A DNA stretch of 62,991 nucleotides from Clostridiales bacterium (lineage in GTDB: Bacteria > Bacillota > Clostridia > Oscillospirales > CAG-272): the NCBI GenBank assembly GCA_012522015.1, contig JAAYLD010000016.1, positions 1-62,991 on the forward strand, written 5' to 3'. Under the pieces are notes generated by a model. It did no database searches, was not told where the DNA came from, and saw only the letters and a list, made by a program, of their open reading frames with translations. The position numbers and the translations under genes are program-made. The stretch's first letter is position 1. Every line of letters starts with the position of its first letter. This document shows, piece by piece, positions 1-6,506 of the stretch.

Positions 1-73
1 CAGCATTGACAAAAAGCCCAAATGGTAATGAAATGAAAATAGCGATTAAAAGCGCTACGACTCTTTTTTTCAC
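1..73 (-). CDS. 5' end of a secreted protein gene (partial)
   Basis: Only the first 24 codons are inside the window. Read on the minus strand from a GTG at 73, the peptide begins MKKRVVALLIAIFISLPFG and continues LFVNA. This is a textbook signal peptide with a Lys/Arg start, a hydrophobic core and a small-residue cleavage region. An AAGGGG ribosome binding site lies about 9 bases upstream of the GTG. The rest of the gene lies left of the window, so its function cannot be judged. Confidence 0.55.
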   Translation of the reverse strand, partial: MKKRVVALLIAIFISLPFGLFVNA

Positions 74-335
74 GATACACAACCCCTTGGAAATTATCAC
101 TTATTTCCAATGTATATTATATTTCATTTGAAGTGAAAAATCAATATTACCTCTTCTTTTTGTATTATGAGCATTCTTACCACACTTTGTTGGTTAAACA
201 CATCGAATATTTAGTGATATTACAAAACAATCAATAATTTTATCTACTTTTTATTAATAATTGTCTTGTTATTTGATAACATTTATATTACAATTCAGGT
301 GAATCCGTATTTATAAATAATACTTGGAGGATTAA

Positions 336-1091
336 ATGAAAAAACTATTATCGATATTAATGGTGCTAATCATTGCTGCCACCTTAAGCATTACATTAAC
401 TGCTGAAGAAGATGTGTTCATTGAAATCCCACTTACACCTGAAAACCTTGGCATAGGTTGCGGCCTGACAGCCGATCAGGTGACATGGAATGACGTTGGT
501 TTTACAGTCAACGACATTACACAAATATCGTTTTTACTTCCTGAACCCGTACCGATGGGCGAAACAGTCGTTGTCCATGTAATTGGAACATGCGACGATA
601 ATTTCCGTATGTGGCTTATGGAAAGCGGTGCTGCAACATCATCAAACCAGTATAATATGCAAAGCTGGGGTTTCTACGGCGGCGAATTTGACGAATACAT
701 TGAGCTCACCGCTACGGACTTTGATGGAAGAGGCGTCACCGAAGCAACCGAGTTCAACTTTAAAGCGCCAACCTATGACACGACACTGACAAACCTTACA
801 GTTACATATTGCGGAATATTCTACGGCACGTATGATGAATATGAAGCTGCTGCCGGAATAACTGAAGAAGTAGAAGACAGCGAAACCGAACCGGCAGCAA
901 CCGAACCGGCAACCAATGACAATTCAACTCCGGAAGAAAGCAATAGCGGAGCTGATTCTGATGCTACTGACACAGAAAACGCTGACAGCAACAAAAAAGG
1001 AGGTTGCGGCTCTGTAATTACTGCAAATGCAATGTTATTGACAACAGTAGTAACAATCTTTGGAAGCGCGTTAATTAAGAAAAAGCACTGA
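336..1091 (+). CDS. Secreted surface protein with C-terminal membrane anchor
   Basis: A 251-residue protein of unknown function. An N-terminal signal peptide (residues 1-23) is followed by a beta-rich region of about 150 residues that resembles a carbohydrate-binding-type sandwich fold (inference from composition, no family recognised). A Thr/Glu/Asp/Ser-rich low-complexity linker follows (about 180-220). The C-terminus has KKGGCGS, a hydrophobic stretch and the basic tail KKKH, the layout of a cell-surface sorting or anchoring signal. The start has a GGAGG-type site 7 bases upstream. The gene stands alone and ends at a strong terminator. Confidence 0.8.
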   Translation: MKKLLSILMVLIIAATLSITLTAEEDVFIEIPLTPENLGIGCGLTADQVTWNDVGFTVNDITQISFLLPEPVPMGETVVVHVIGTCDDNFRMWLMESGAATSSNQYNMQSWGFYGGEFDEYIELTATDFDGRGVTEATEFNFKAPTYDTTLTNLTVTYCGIFYGTYDEYEAAAGITEEVEDSETEPAATEPATNDNSTPEESNSGADSDATDTENADSNKKGGCGSVITANAMLLTTVVTIFGSALIKKKH

Positions 1092-1116
1092 TATATCAAT
1101 ATAGTACATACAAGTA

Positions 1117-1155
1117 AAAGAGAGCGTCCCTGTGTGGCGCTCTCTTTATGTTTTA
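1117..1155 (+). terminator. Rho-independent terminator after the surface protein gene
   Basis: The arms AAAGAGAGCG and CGCTCTCTTT form a perfect 10-bp stem around an 11-base loop and are followed by a T-rich stretch. It lies 25 bases after the stop codon of the secreted surface protein. Confidence 0.8.
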
Positions 1156-1373
1156 TGGAAATTAATATGTTTTATGTGCTTGTGTAAAACTTTAAGTTTG
1201 TTTTCATAATTTAAACTCATGATATTCATTTTCGCGTAATTTCGCGACTTACCATTTATACAAATTATTATTTTCCACTTTCGAATACATATAAAGCAGT
1301 ATTATGTCGCAACCTAAAACTGCACTCTTAACAATAAACAATATATAAAAATGCATTGTTGCCGTTATTTTAT

Positions 1374-1414
1374 ATATACATTATACCGATAAATGTATAT
1401 AGATAAATACATAT
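1374..1414. promoter_or_regulatory. Triple alternating half-site, candidate operator of the XRE regulator
   Basis: ATATACAT (1374-1381), ATGTATAT (1393-1400) and ATACATAT (1407-1414) alternate in orientation, giving two overlapping inverted repeats that share the middle half-site. The element lies 40-80 bases upstream of the XRE regulator start in an A+T-rich region. The remainder of the 1156-1454 intergenic stretch shows no gene. That the element binds the regulator is inference. Confidence 0.4.
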
Positions 1415-1454
1415 ATATTAAGATATATATAACGCAAGGATAGGTGATTATTTA

Positions 1455-1871
1455 GTGACGATAAACGAAAGAATAAAGGAAGTGCGCTGTGCATTGAATA
1501 TGACTCAAAAAGAATTCGGCAACAAAATCACACTTGCTCAGACATACCTCTCTCAAATTGAAAATGGAGAGAGGCATGTAACTGAGAAAATAATAAAAAT
1601 CATATGTCTCCAGTTTAATATAGACGAATATTGGCTTAGAACTGGACAAGGCAATATGTTCATAAACGACGATGACACTCTTTTGGATCAGCTTTCAAAA
1701 CGGTACAGCCTTGACTTTTTTAGCCGCACGCTTATAGAAACATATATAAAACTACCCCCGTCCCACAGGAAGATTTTTAAAAATTTCTATCTATCTCTCA
1801 TGGCTGAAGTTGCAAGAGAGCTTCATCCGAATGTCAGCAAGGCAGATACAGGCAGTACTGCGCAAACATGA
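1455..1871 (+). CDS. XRE-family transcriptional regulator
   Basis: A 138-residue protein whose residues 3-58 form a Cro/CI-type helix-turn-helix domain: INERIKEVR, then MTQKEFGNKI and TYLSQIENG, the usual recognition-helix pattern. The C-terminal 70 residues match no domain I recognise and may mediate dimerisation. The start is GTG with an AAGGATAGG site upstream. It is a lone gene preceded by alternating ATACAT/ATGTAT half-sites, so autoregulation is likely (inference). The gene it controls cannot be read from the context, although the ECF operon lies 300 bases downstream. Confidence 0.9.
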   Translation: MTINERIKEVRCALNMTQKEFGNKITLAQTYLSQIENGERHVTEKIIKIICLQFNIDEYWLRTGQGNMFINDDDTLLDQLSKRYSLDFFSRTLIETYIKLPPSHRKIFKNFYLSLMAEVARELHPNVSKADTGSTAQT

Positions 1872-2087
1872 AATGCTGCTTACACATGTTTATCTGAACG
1901 CATAGAACCAGATGTCAAGACGAATAAAAACGAGTAATCAAATACTGCAAAATAGTACTGCTGACACACTTATAACCTATTAATTACTGCTTGTATCATT
2001 GAATAAAAATTCTCCCAGAAGCCCACTTTATGAATTCTACCGCTCAATCGCTGTCACTTTAAAAAAATCTGCATTTTTTTCATATGA

Positions 2088-2122
2088 TGCAAACCGTTTG
2101 ACATTTTACAGCGACTAAATAG
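2088..2122 (+). promoter_or_regulatory. Candidate ECF-type autoregulated promoter
   Basis: TGCAAACC (2088-2095) and GCGACTAAATAG (2111-2122) are separated by about 15 bases, 50 bases upstream of the broken sigma gene. This resembles the -35/-10 pair recognised by ECF sigma factors (an AAC-type -35 and a CGxxTA-type -10), which commonly transcribe their own genes. The assignment rests on position and resemblance only. The stretch 1872-2087 before it holds no gene I can support. Confidence 0.4.
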
Positions 2123-2171
2123 ACGAAGAGCATCAAAGGTTGCGAGCGGTGCAGATTGGAGGTGAGCATAA

Positions 2172-2764
2172 ACGGATATAAGTATTGGCACAAACGGCCG
2201 TATTGTCAATAAAGAATCCGAAGACGCTCTCATCCGCACTGCTGCATCCGGTGATGGAGATGCATTTGAAGCACTTATGCGGCCATACATACAACCAATT
2301 TATAGGTTTATCATCCTCTGCGTCGGTGGGCCCGAAGACGCGAAGAATGCGCTTCAGGAAACAATGCACGCTGTATGGCGTCACTGCCCTCTTACAGTGG
2401 GATGTCGTCCTTTAAAACATGGGTTTTTTCGATAGCCAAAAACAAGGCAAAAGATGTCATGCGCCGTTTATACCGCTTTCGTGAAAAAGAGACAGCTCTT
2501 GATGTGGCAAACATGGAAAGCGCATGTGATTTTTCATCTGACTGCGACTTTACCGATGTAATGAACGACGTCATCGACATAAGGCGGGCAGTTGCTTCTC
2601 TGTCATCGGACGAGCGCGAGCTTATTAGCCTTATTTTCACCCACGGTATGTCATATAGTGAGGTTTCGCTCGTGATGGGGATGCCTGTTGGCACAGTAAA
2701 AAGCAAAATGTCGTCCATCAAGACAAAATTGCGGAAAATACTTGGGGAGGTGTATTATGGATAG
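2172..2764 (+). pseudogene. ECF (sigma-70 family) RNA polymerase sigma factor, start lost and frameshifted
   Basis: Two reading frames together give a complete ECF sigma factor. The first frame (2172-2381) reads EDALIRTAASGDGDAFEAL and on to ETMHAVWR, which is region 2.1-2.2. The second frame (from about 2383) reads LPSYSGMSSFKTWVFSIAKN and ends with a region 4 helix-turn-helix (GMSYSEVSLVMGMPVGTVKS). The join needs one base restored near 2382. In addition no ATG, GTG or TTG sits in the first frame: a perfect GGAGGTGAG site (2158-2166) is followed 5 bases later by ACG, probably a mutated ATG. The stop overlaps the anti-sigma gene start by 8 bases. A sequencing error could explain the frameshift, but hardly both lesions. 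Confidence 0.8.
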
Positions 2765-3134
2765 AATTGAATGCACAGAGGCAGTTGAGCTTATGCCGCT
2801 TTATTATGCGAAATCCCTGTCCTCTGCTGATACAGGGCGCCTTATGATACACATCTCCGAGTGCGCAGATTGCCGCGCAGAGCTTGCATTTATATACCGC
2901 CTTTCCAAATCTGCCCTGTCGCTTGAAGCGGTAGTACCGGATGATGTCATATCGCATGCTTTTGACCTTTCACGCCGCGAATACACTGCTTCTTCCACTT
3001 CTGCGTCTGTTGCGTCCGCATCAAAATCTGGGCCTATGGAAGCGCTATCACGAACGTTTGACACCATTTCATCGGTAATTACCATTTCTAAAAAGGTTAT
3101 GTCGCTTGCTTTCGCACCACTCGCCACCCGATGA
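2757..3134 (+). CDS. Zinc-finger anti-sigma factor
   Basis: A 125-residue protein with the N-terminal zinc-finger anti-sigma signature: a Cys near residue 5 and HISECADC (HxxxCxxC) near residue 35, which binds Zn and clamps an ECF sigma factor. The ATG at 2757 follows GGGGAGG and overlaps the sigma stop, so translation is coupled. Unlike most relatives it has no transmembrane helix: the second half is Ser/Thr/Ala-rich and ends hydrophilic. Its cognate sigma gene upstream is broken, so this protein may have no target. Two small genes follow, one of them membrane-bound. Confidence 0.8.
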   Translation: MDRIECTEAVELMPLYYAKSLSSADTGRLMIHISECADCRAELAFIYRLSKSALSLEAVVPDDVISHAFDLSRREYTASSTSASVASASKSGPMEALSRTFDTISSVITISKKVMSLAFAPLATR

Positions 3135-3211
3135 CACAATGATACGATGAATGGGCAGCACCATTACTAAACAAAAACTAAAGCAAAACACATGATGGGA
3201 GGATTTTTATA

Positions 3212-3487
3212 ATGGATGACGATGCAAAGGAAATTGGCGCAATATTAGGCGAACTCGGGGAGAAAATACAAAAATTTATCACGGGAATTATGGATATACT
3301 TTATTCTCCCGAAGCAGGAAAGAAAATCGGTTCGGCTGTCGGTAACTTTTATAAAGAACTGAAAGATGCCGGACTCCCAGAAGACGAAGCTCTCAAAATG
3401 ACGCGCGATTATTTAACGGCAATCAGCAACATTTCGCAGTCGATGTTAAATAAGGAAAAAATAATCCTGTCACAAAATAATGGCTAA
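3212..3487 (+). CDS. Small hypothetical protein, 91 aa
   Basis: No family recognised. It is acidic at the N-terminus, probably all-helical and soluble, with repeated EIGAILGELGEKIQKF and GKKIGSAVGNFYKELKDAG-type amphipathic helices. A GGAGG site precedes the ATG by 9 bases. It lies 77 bases after the anti-sigma gene and overlaps the following membrane-protein gene by 8 bases, so the two are probably translated together. A role with the ECF module is inferred from position alone. Confidence 0.7.
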   Translation: MDDDAKEIGAILGELGEKIQKFITGIMDILYSPEAGKKIGSAVGNFYKELKDAGLPEDEALKMTRDYLTAISNISQSMLNKEKIILSQNNG

Positions 3488-3737
3488 AAAAATATCTAAT
3501 ACTTTCACATATGTGCGTCTTATATTTGCAGCAATTCTATTACTTATCAAAATTCCGTTTATACTTACATGGCTGTGGCTTAAGTATATTGTCTTTAAGC
3601 TAATTCTTATATACACCATGAGAATTAACGGAATACGATGGAAAGACGCACGCTCGCTCGCAAGTTCTCTTTCATTCAAAAACCACTTTTCTTTTACAAA
3701 AAAGAATAGAGTGCTAAATTCTATACGGCCTTCATAA
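3480..3737 (+). CDS. Small membrane protein, 85 aa
   Basis: No family recognised. Residues 10-50 form one or two hydrophobic helices rich in Ile, Leu and Trp, and the C-terminal 35 residues are strongly basic, suggesting a cytoplasmic tail. The ATG lies inside the last codons of the preceding gene (8-base overlap, translational coupling). A terminator follows 45 bases downstream. It is probably the last gene of the sigma/anti-sigma operon and could supply the membrane link that the anti-sigma factor itself lacks (inference). Confidence 0.7.
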   Translation: MAKKISNTFTYVRLIFAAILLLIKIPFILTWLWLKYIVFKLILIYTMRINGIRWKDARSLASSLSFKNHFSFTKKNRVLNSIRPS

Positions 3738-3781
3738 CATTCCCCTGCAAATGCGAATGCCACAATTCGCTTAGAAGGCAT

Positions 3782-3812
3782 AAAAAAGGCATCCTTATGA
3801 GATGCCTTTTTT
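3782..3812. terminator. Bidirectional terminator between convergent genes
   Basis: AAAAAAGGCATC and GATGCCTTTTTT form a perfect stem with runs of A and T on either side, so it can act on both strands. It separates the ECF operon (plus) from the SpoIID-like gene (minus). Confidence 0.85.
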
Positions 3813-3829
3813 ATGCCTTGTTACCTTCA

Positions 3830-5848
3830 TTACCACCACTGCCAACTGACTACGTCTGTATAGTTTGAAAGTGATGTGCCAGGACAATACGATGTAAGAA
3901 TCGTTTTATAATCAATGCCCATCATTGCTAAGTCATATGTACCATACTGTGACAGGCCTACTCCATGTCCCCAGCCCTTGCCTACAAATATGAAATTATC
4001 TTTGTTTTTTGCATGTTTTGTTGATGTTATCGTTAAATTTGATAGGTCGTACCGCTTGCCGTCAATCTTGCTCACAGCATAAATCGGGTTTTGCGATTCC
4101 GCGGTTAAAACAATCATGTTACCGCTGCTCGGGGCTACACGACTGCCACCCGCCGTTACGACCGATATACTATTCTGCCATGAGCCGAGATACTGTCCAA
4201 AGTCCGTCAACACGCCGAACAGCTTCGATGTACTGAAAATACGTTCTCTCTCTCCACTGCCTTCCGGATATTCATACTCAAGCAGGCTGTCCGGCGGGAG
4301 GAGAGCTGTATATTCGGTATAGTCTACACTTCCCTTGTCAACAACAAAGTTTGCGCTGTTAAGATATTTTGAAAATGCAGATTTAACTTTGTCGCAGCGT
4401 GTAATTGTGACTTTATTTCCCTTTGTATCTTCAATAGTTACCTTATAGACGTATGATGACTCCTTCCCTGCAGTTTCATCTATCGTAATGCTCGCAATAT
4501 CGCTTTGAAGCGTTGTGTGCCCGCGGCTTATAAGATACTGCGATAACTCAGAGGGCGACACTTCAGTCTGCCAAAACGCGTTTGCATGATTTAAGTAGTC
4601 CTCCCATGGGGTAGTCTTACTCGCCAGCCATGAATAGCCCGAGCTTCCCCAAACGTAATATGTCCCGGCCGTGCAGCCACCGGTACTTGATGAGTAATAA
4701 ACAGCCGCAAGAGAACCATTATAAGTTAAAACCTGACCGGCAGTTACCTCGACTGCTGCGCGCACGTTTGAATTTACACGAGCTATTCCGCGATATACTT
4801 GACTGTTCGCCGTCGAATCAACGTTAAAACCATATGCCCAGTATTTACCCATGTTTTGTATAACATAGGTTCGTGCTGCTATTGCAAATGTTTTTTGACA
4901 TTCGATCGGCCACGAGTTGCTTATCTCATATGGCAAAACGCCGGCGACATAATCCTCAAGCGGAACAACGTTTATAAGCTCAATACCGTCTTTTGCTGCT
5001 GTTTTATATCTCTTATAAACAAAAATGCCCTCGTAGATATTACCCGATGGCGTTGAAAGATAAGCCGCCGTCCCGTCTGGGTCGTCAATGGCGTCAAGCG
5101 CAAAGAATGATGTTTTCCCGCAGTCATATTCAAAAAGAATTTTTGCTGTAGATGTCGCTACCATCGAAACGCCAGTTGCTGAAGCCCCGACAATTGTCAC
5201 TTCCTTCCCATCAAGAAGCAAATTAAGAAGAGAGCCGTACTCCTCAAGTGCCACCTCTGCCTCATTTTGTGTGCCCCAGTGTCCAATGCGTATCCTATAC
5301 TCTCCGTTTATGTAAGAGGGAATCGAATAAATGCCCATATCAGATAAAGCGGCGTCAATTTCCGTCATATCTTCCGCCATTGTTTGTGAGTCTTCATATA
5401 CAGCGTCAATTTGGAGATGATACTCGCCGACAGCGACGGAGGTGTCGGAGAAGTAGTATGTGTTCGATTTTTTCCCGTTGTTTCTGTCACAGAGGACAGT
5501 AATGACATTCGCCTCCGTCGTTGACCACAGGGGTGTAAATGTTTTTTTGTATTTTTCAATTGTGGCTGTGCCTATAATATAACCGTTTGTCGTTGTCGTC
5601 TTAAACGCAACATCAACATTATCGCCATACAGAAGCCCGACTGCTATCTTCAGGTCTGGCACTGAATCGTCAGCCGCGAACACTGTATTTATAAAGAAAT
5701 ATATGGCAGTATACAATCCGGTAATTATCATCATAAGAACAAGTATCCACGAAAGTATTCGGATAAGCAGCTTGTTCTTATTCACAAACGGGCTCTTCTT
5801 TTTCGGCACAGCTACATTTTTCTTTTTATTTGCCAATAGTGTATTCAC
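3830..5848 (-). CDS. SpoIID/LytB-domain protein with SPOR domain
   Basis: A 672-residue membrane-anchored protein. Residues 28-52 are a transmembrane signal anchor, and about 145-215 look like a SPOR peptidoglycan-binding domain (two copies of a YxxQI/YRIRIG-type strand plus a central helix). Residues 300-500 carry the SpoIID/LytB amidase-enhancer domain (LEDYVAGVLPYEISNSWP, QKTFAIAARTYV, SSSTGGCT), and the C-terminus (GKGWGHGVGLSQYG) completes it. SpoIID proteins cleave glycan strands or enhance amidases during sporulation engulfment and cell-wall turnover. The 5' end overlaps the upstream coiled-coil gene by 23 bases, so the two form one operon. Length exceeds SpoIID proper (about 340), so this is a vegetative or modified paralogue rather than spoIID itself. 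Confidence 0.88.
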   Translation of the reverse strand: MNTLLANKKKNVAVPKKKSPFVNKNKLLIRILSWILVLMMIITGLYTAIYFFINTVFAADDSVPDLKIAVGLLYGDNVDVAFKTTTTNGYIIGTATIEKYKKTFTPLWSTTEANVITVLCDRNNGKKSNTYYFSDTSVAVGEYHLQIDAVYEDSQTMAEDMTEIDAALSDMGIYSIPSYINGEYRIRIGHWGTQNEAEVALEEYGSLLNLLLDGKEVTIVGASATGVSMVATSTAKILFEYDCGKTSFFALDAIDDPDGTAAYLSTPSGNIYEGIFVYKRYKTAAKDGIELINVVPLEDYVAGVLPYEISNSWPIECQKTFAIAARTYVIQNMGKYWAYGFNVDSTANSQVYRGIARVNSNVRAAVEVTAGQVLTYNGSLAAVYYSSSTGGCTAGTYYVWGSSGYSWLASKTTPWEDYLNHANAFWQTEVSPSELSQYLISRGHTTLQSDIASITIDETAGKESSYVYKVTIEDTKGNKVTITRCDKVKSAFSKYLNSANFVVDKGSVDYTEYTALLPPDSLLEYEYPEGSGERERIFSTSKLFGVLTDFGQYLGSWQNSISVVTAGGSRVAPSSGNMIVLTAESQNPIYAVSKIDGKRYDLSNLTITSTKHAKNKDNFIFVGKGWGHGVGLSQYGTYDLAMMGIDYKTILTSYCPGTSLSNYTDVVSWQWW

Positions 5849-6395
5849 CCCTTACCATGACAAAGGCGCTTGTTGACGTTATCTTTATACCTCTGCCATC
5901 ACCACCGCGAGGTATAAGAAGCAGGTGATTTAATCCAATCGCCGTACCTTTTTGCAAATCTGTGCCTATTGTATTGTCGGAGATGCCTTGATTTGCGAAA
6001 GGAGAAACGACCGTTGCTGTACCGGAGCGCAGTATTATTTCAATTCCTTTGTCACCGCTCGCATATAAAACCTGACCTTTTTGCATTTCAATAACTTCAT
6101 AACCCATCCCGACAGCTCCAACTGCGATGTCGGAAATTTGTTTTTTAAGTAAATCAATCGTACTTTTTAGCGATTCAATTTCAGCGGTGAGTTCGGCGGT
6201 TCTATTCTCAAGTGCCGTAATTTCATCCTCATAAGCTGTTTTCTGCTCGGCAAGGCGTCGCTCAAGATATGAGAGTGAAATCAGCGGGTCAACTGTGCTG
6301 TCGTATTCTTCATCTGCCGCTAAAACAAAAAGCGAAAGGCATAGACATACGGCAAGTACGGCCGCGAGAGCATGCGTTTTCTTTATTTTTAACAT
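5826..6395 (-). CDS. Secreted coiled-coil protein of unknown function
   Basis: A 189-residue protein with a signal peptide (MLKIKKTHALAAVLAVCLCL...), a heptad-rich coiled coil at about residues 35-85 (LERRLAEQKTAYEDEITALE and onward) and a compact C-terminal beta-rich domain of about 100 residues. No family is recognised. The ATG at 6395 was chosen because GAAAGGAG lies 7 bases before it and it gives a clean signal peptide; a longer frame exists but would destroy the peptide. The 3' end overlaps the SpoIID-like gene by 23 bases, so both products probably act together outside the membrane. Confidence 0.8.
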   Translation of the reverse strand: MLKIKKTHALAAVLAVCLCLSLFVLAADEEYDSTVDPLISLSYLERRLAEQKTAYEDEITALENRTAELTAEIESLKSTIDLLKKQISDIAVGAVGMGYEVIEMQKGQVLYASGDKGIEIILRSGTATVVSPFANQGISDNTIGTDLQKGTAIGLNHLLLIPRGGDGRGIKITSTSAFVMVRGEYTIGK

Positions 6396-6506
6396 AATGG
6401 TGCTCCTTTCATGTAACCAAGACGCCAAACAACGTCAAGGCGGGTTTCGCTTTGATTTATACACTCTGGTGCTTATTACATAGGTGTAGCCATTAATACT
6501 GCTCAC

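Noticed and set aside
821-1099. 92-codon minus-strand frame opposite the surface protein gene
   Set aside because: It mirrors the Ser/Thr/Glu-rich linker and the hydrophobic tail of the plus-strand gene; it has no ribosome site.
2185-2415. 76-codon frame starting MAQTAVLSIKNPK over the broken sigma gene
   Set aside because: It is the wrong frame: the sigma protein is recovered in the other two frames, and this one shows no sigma features.
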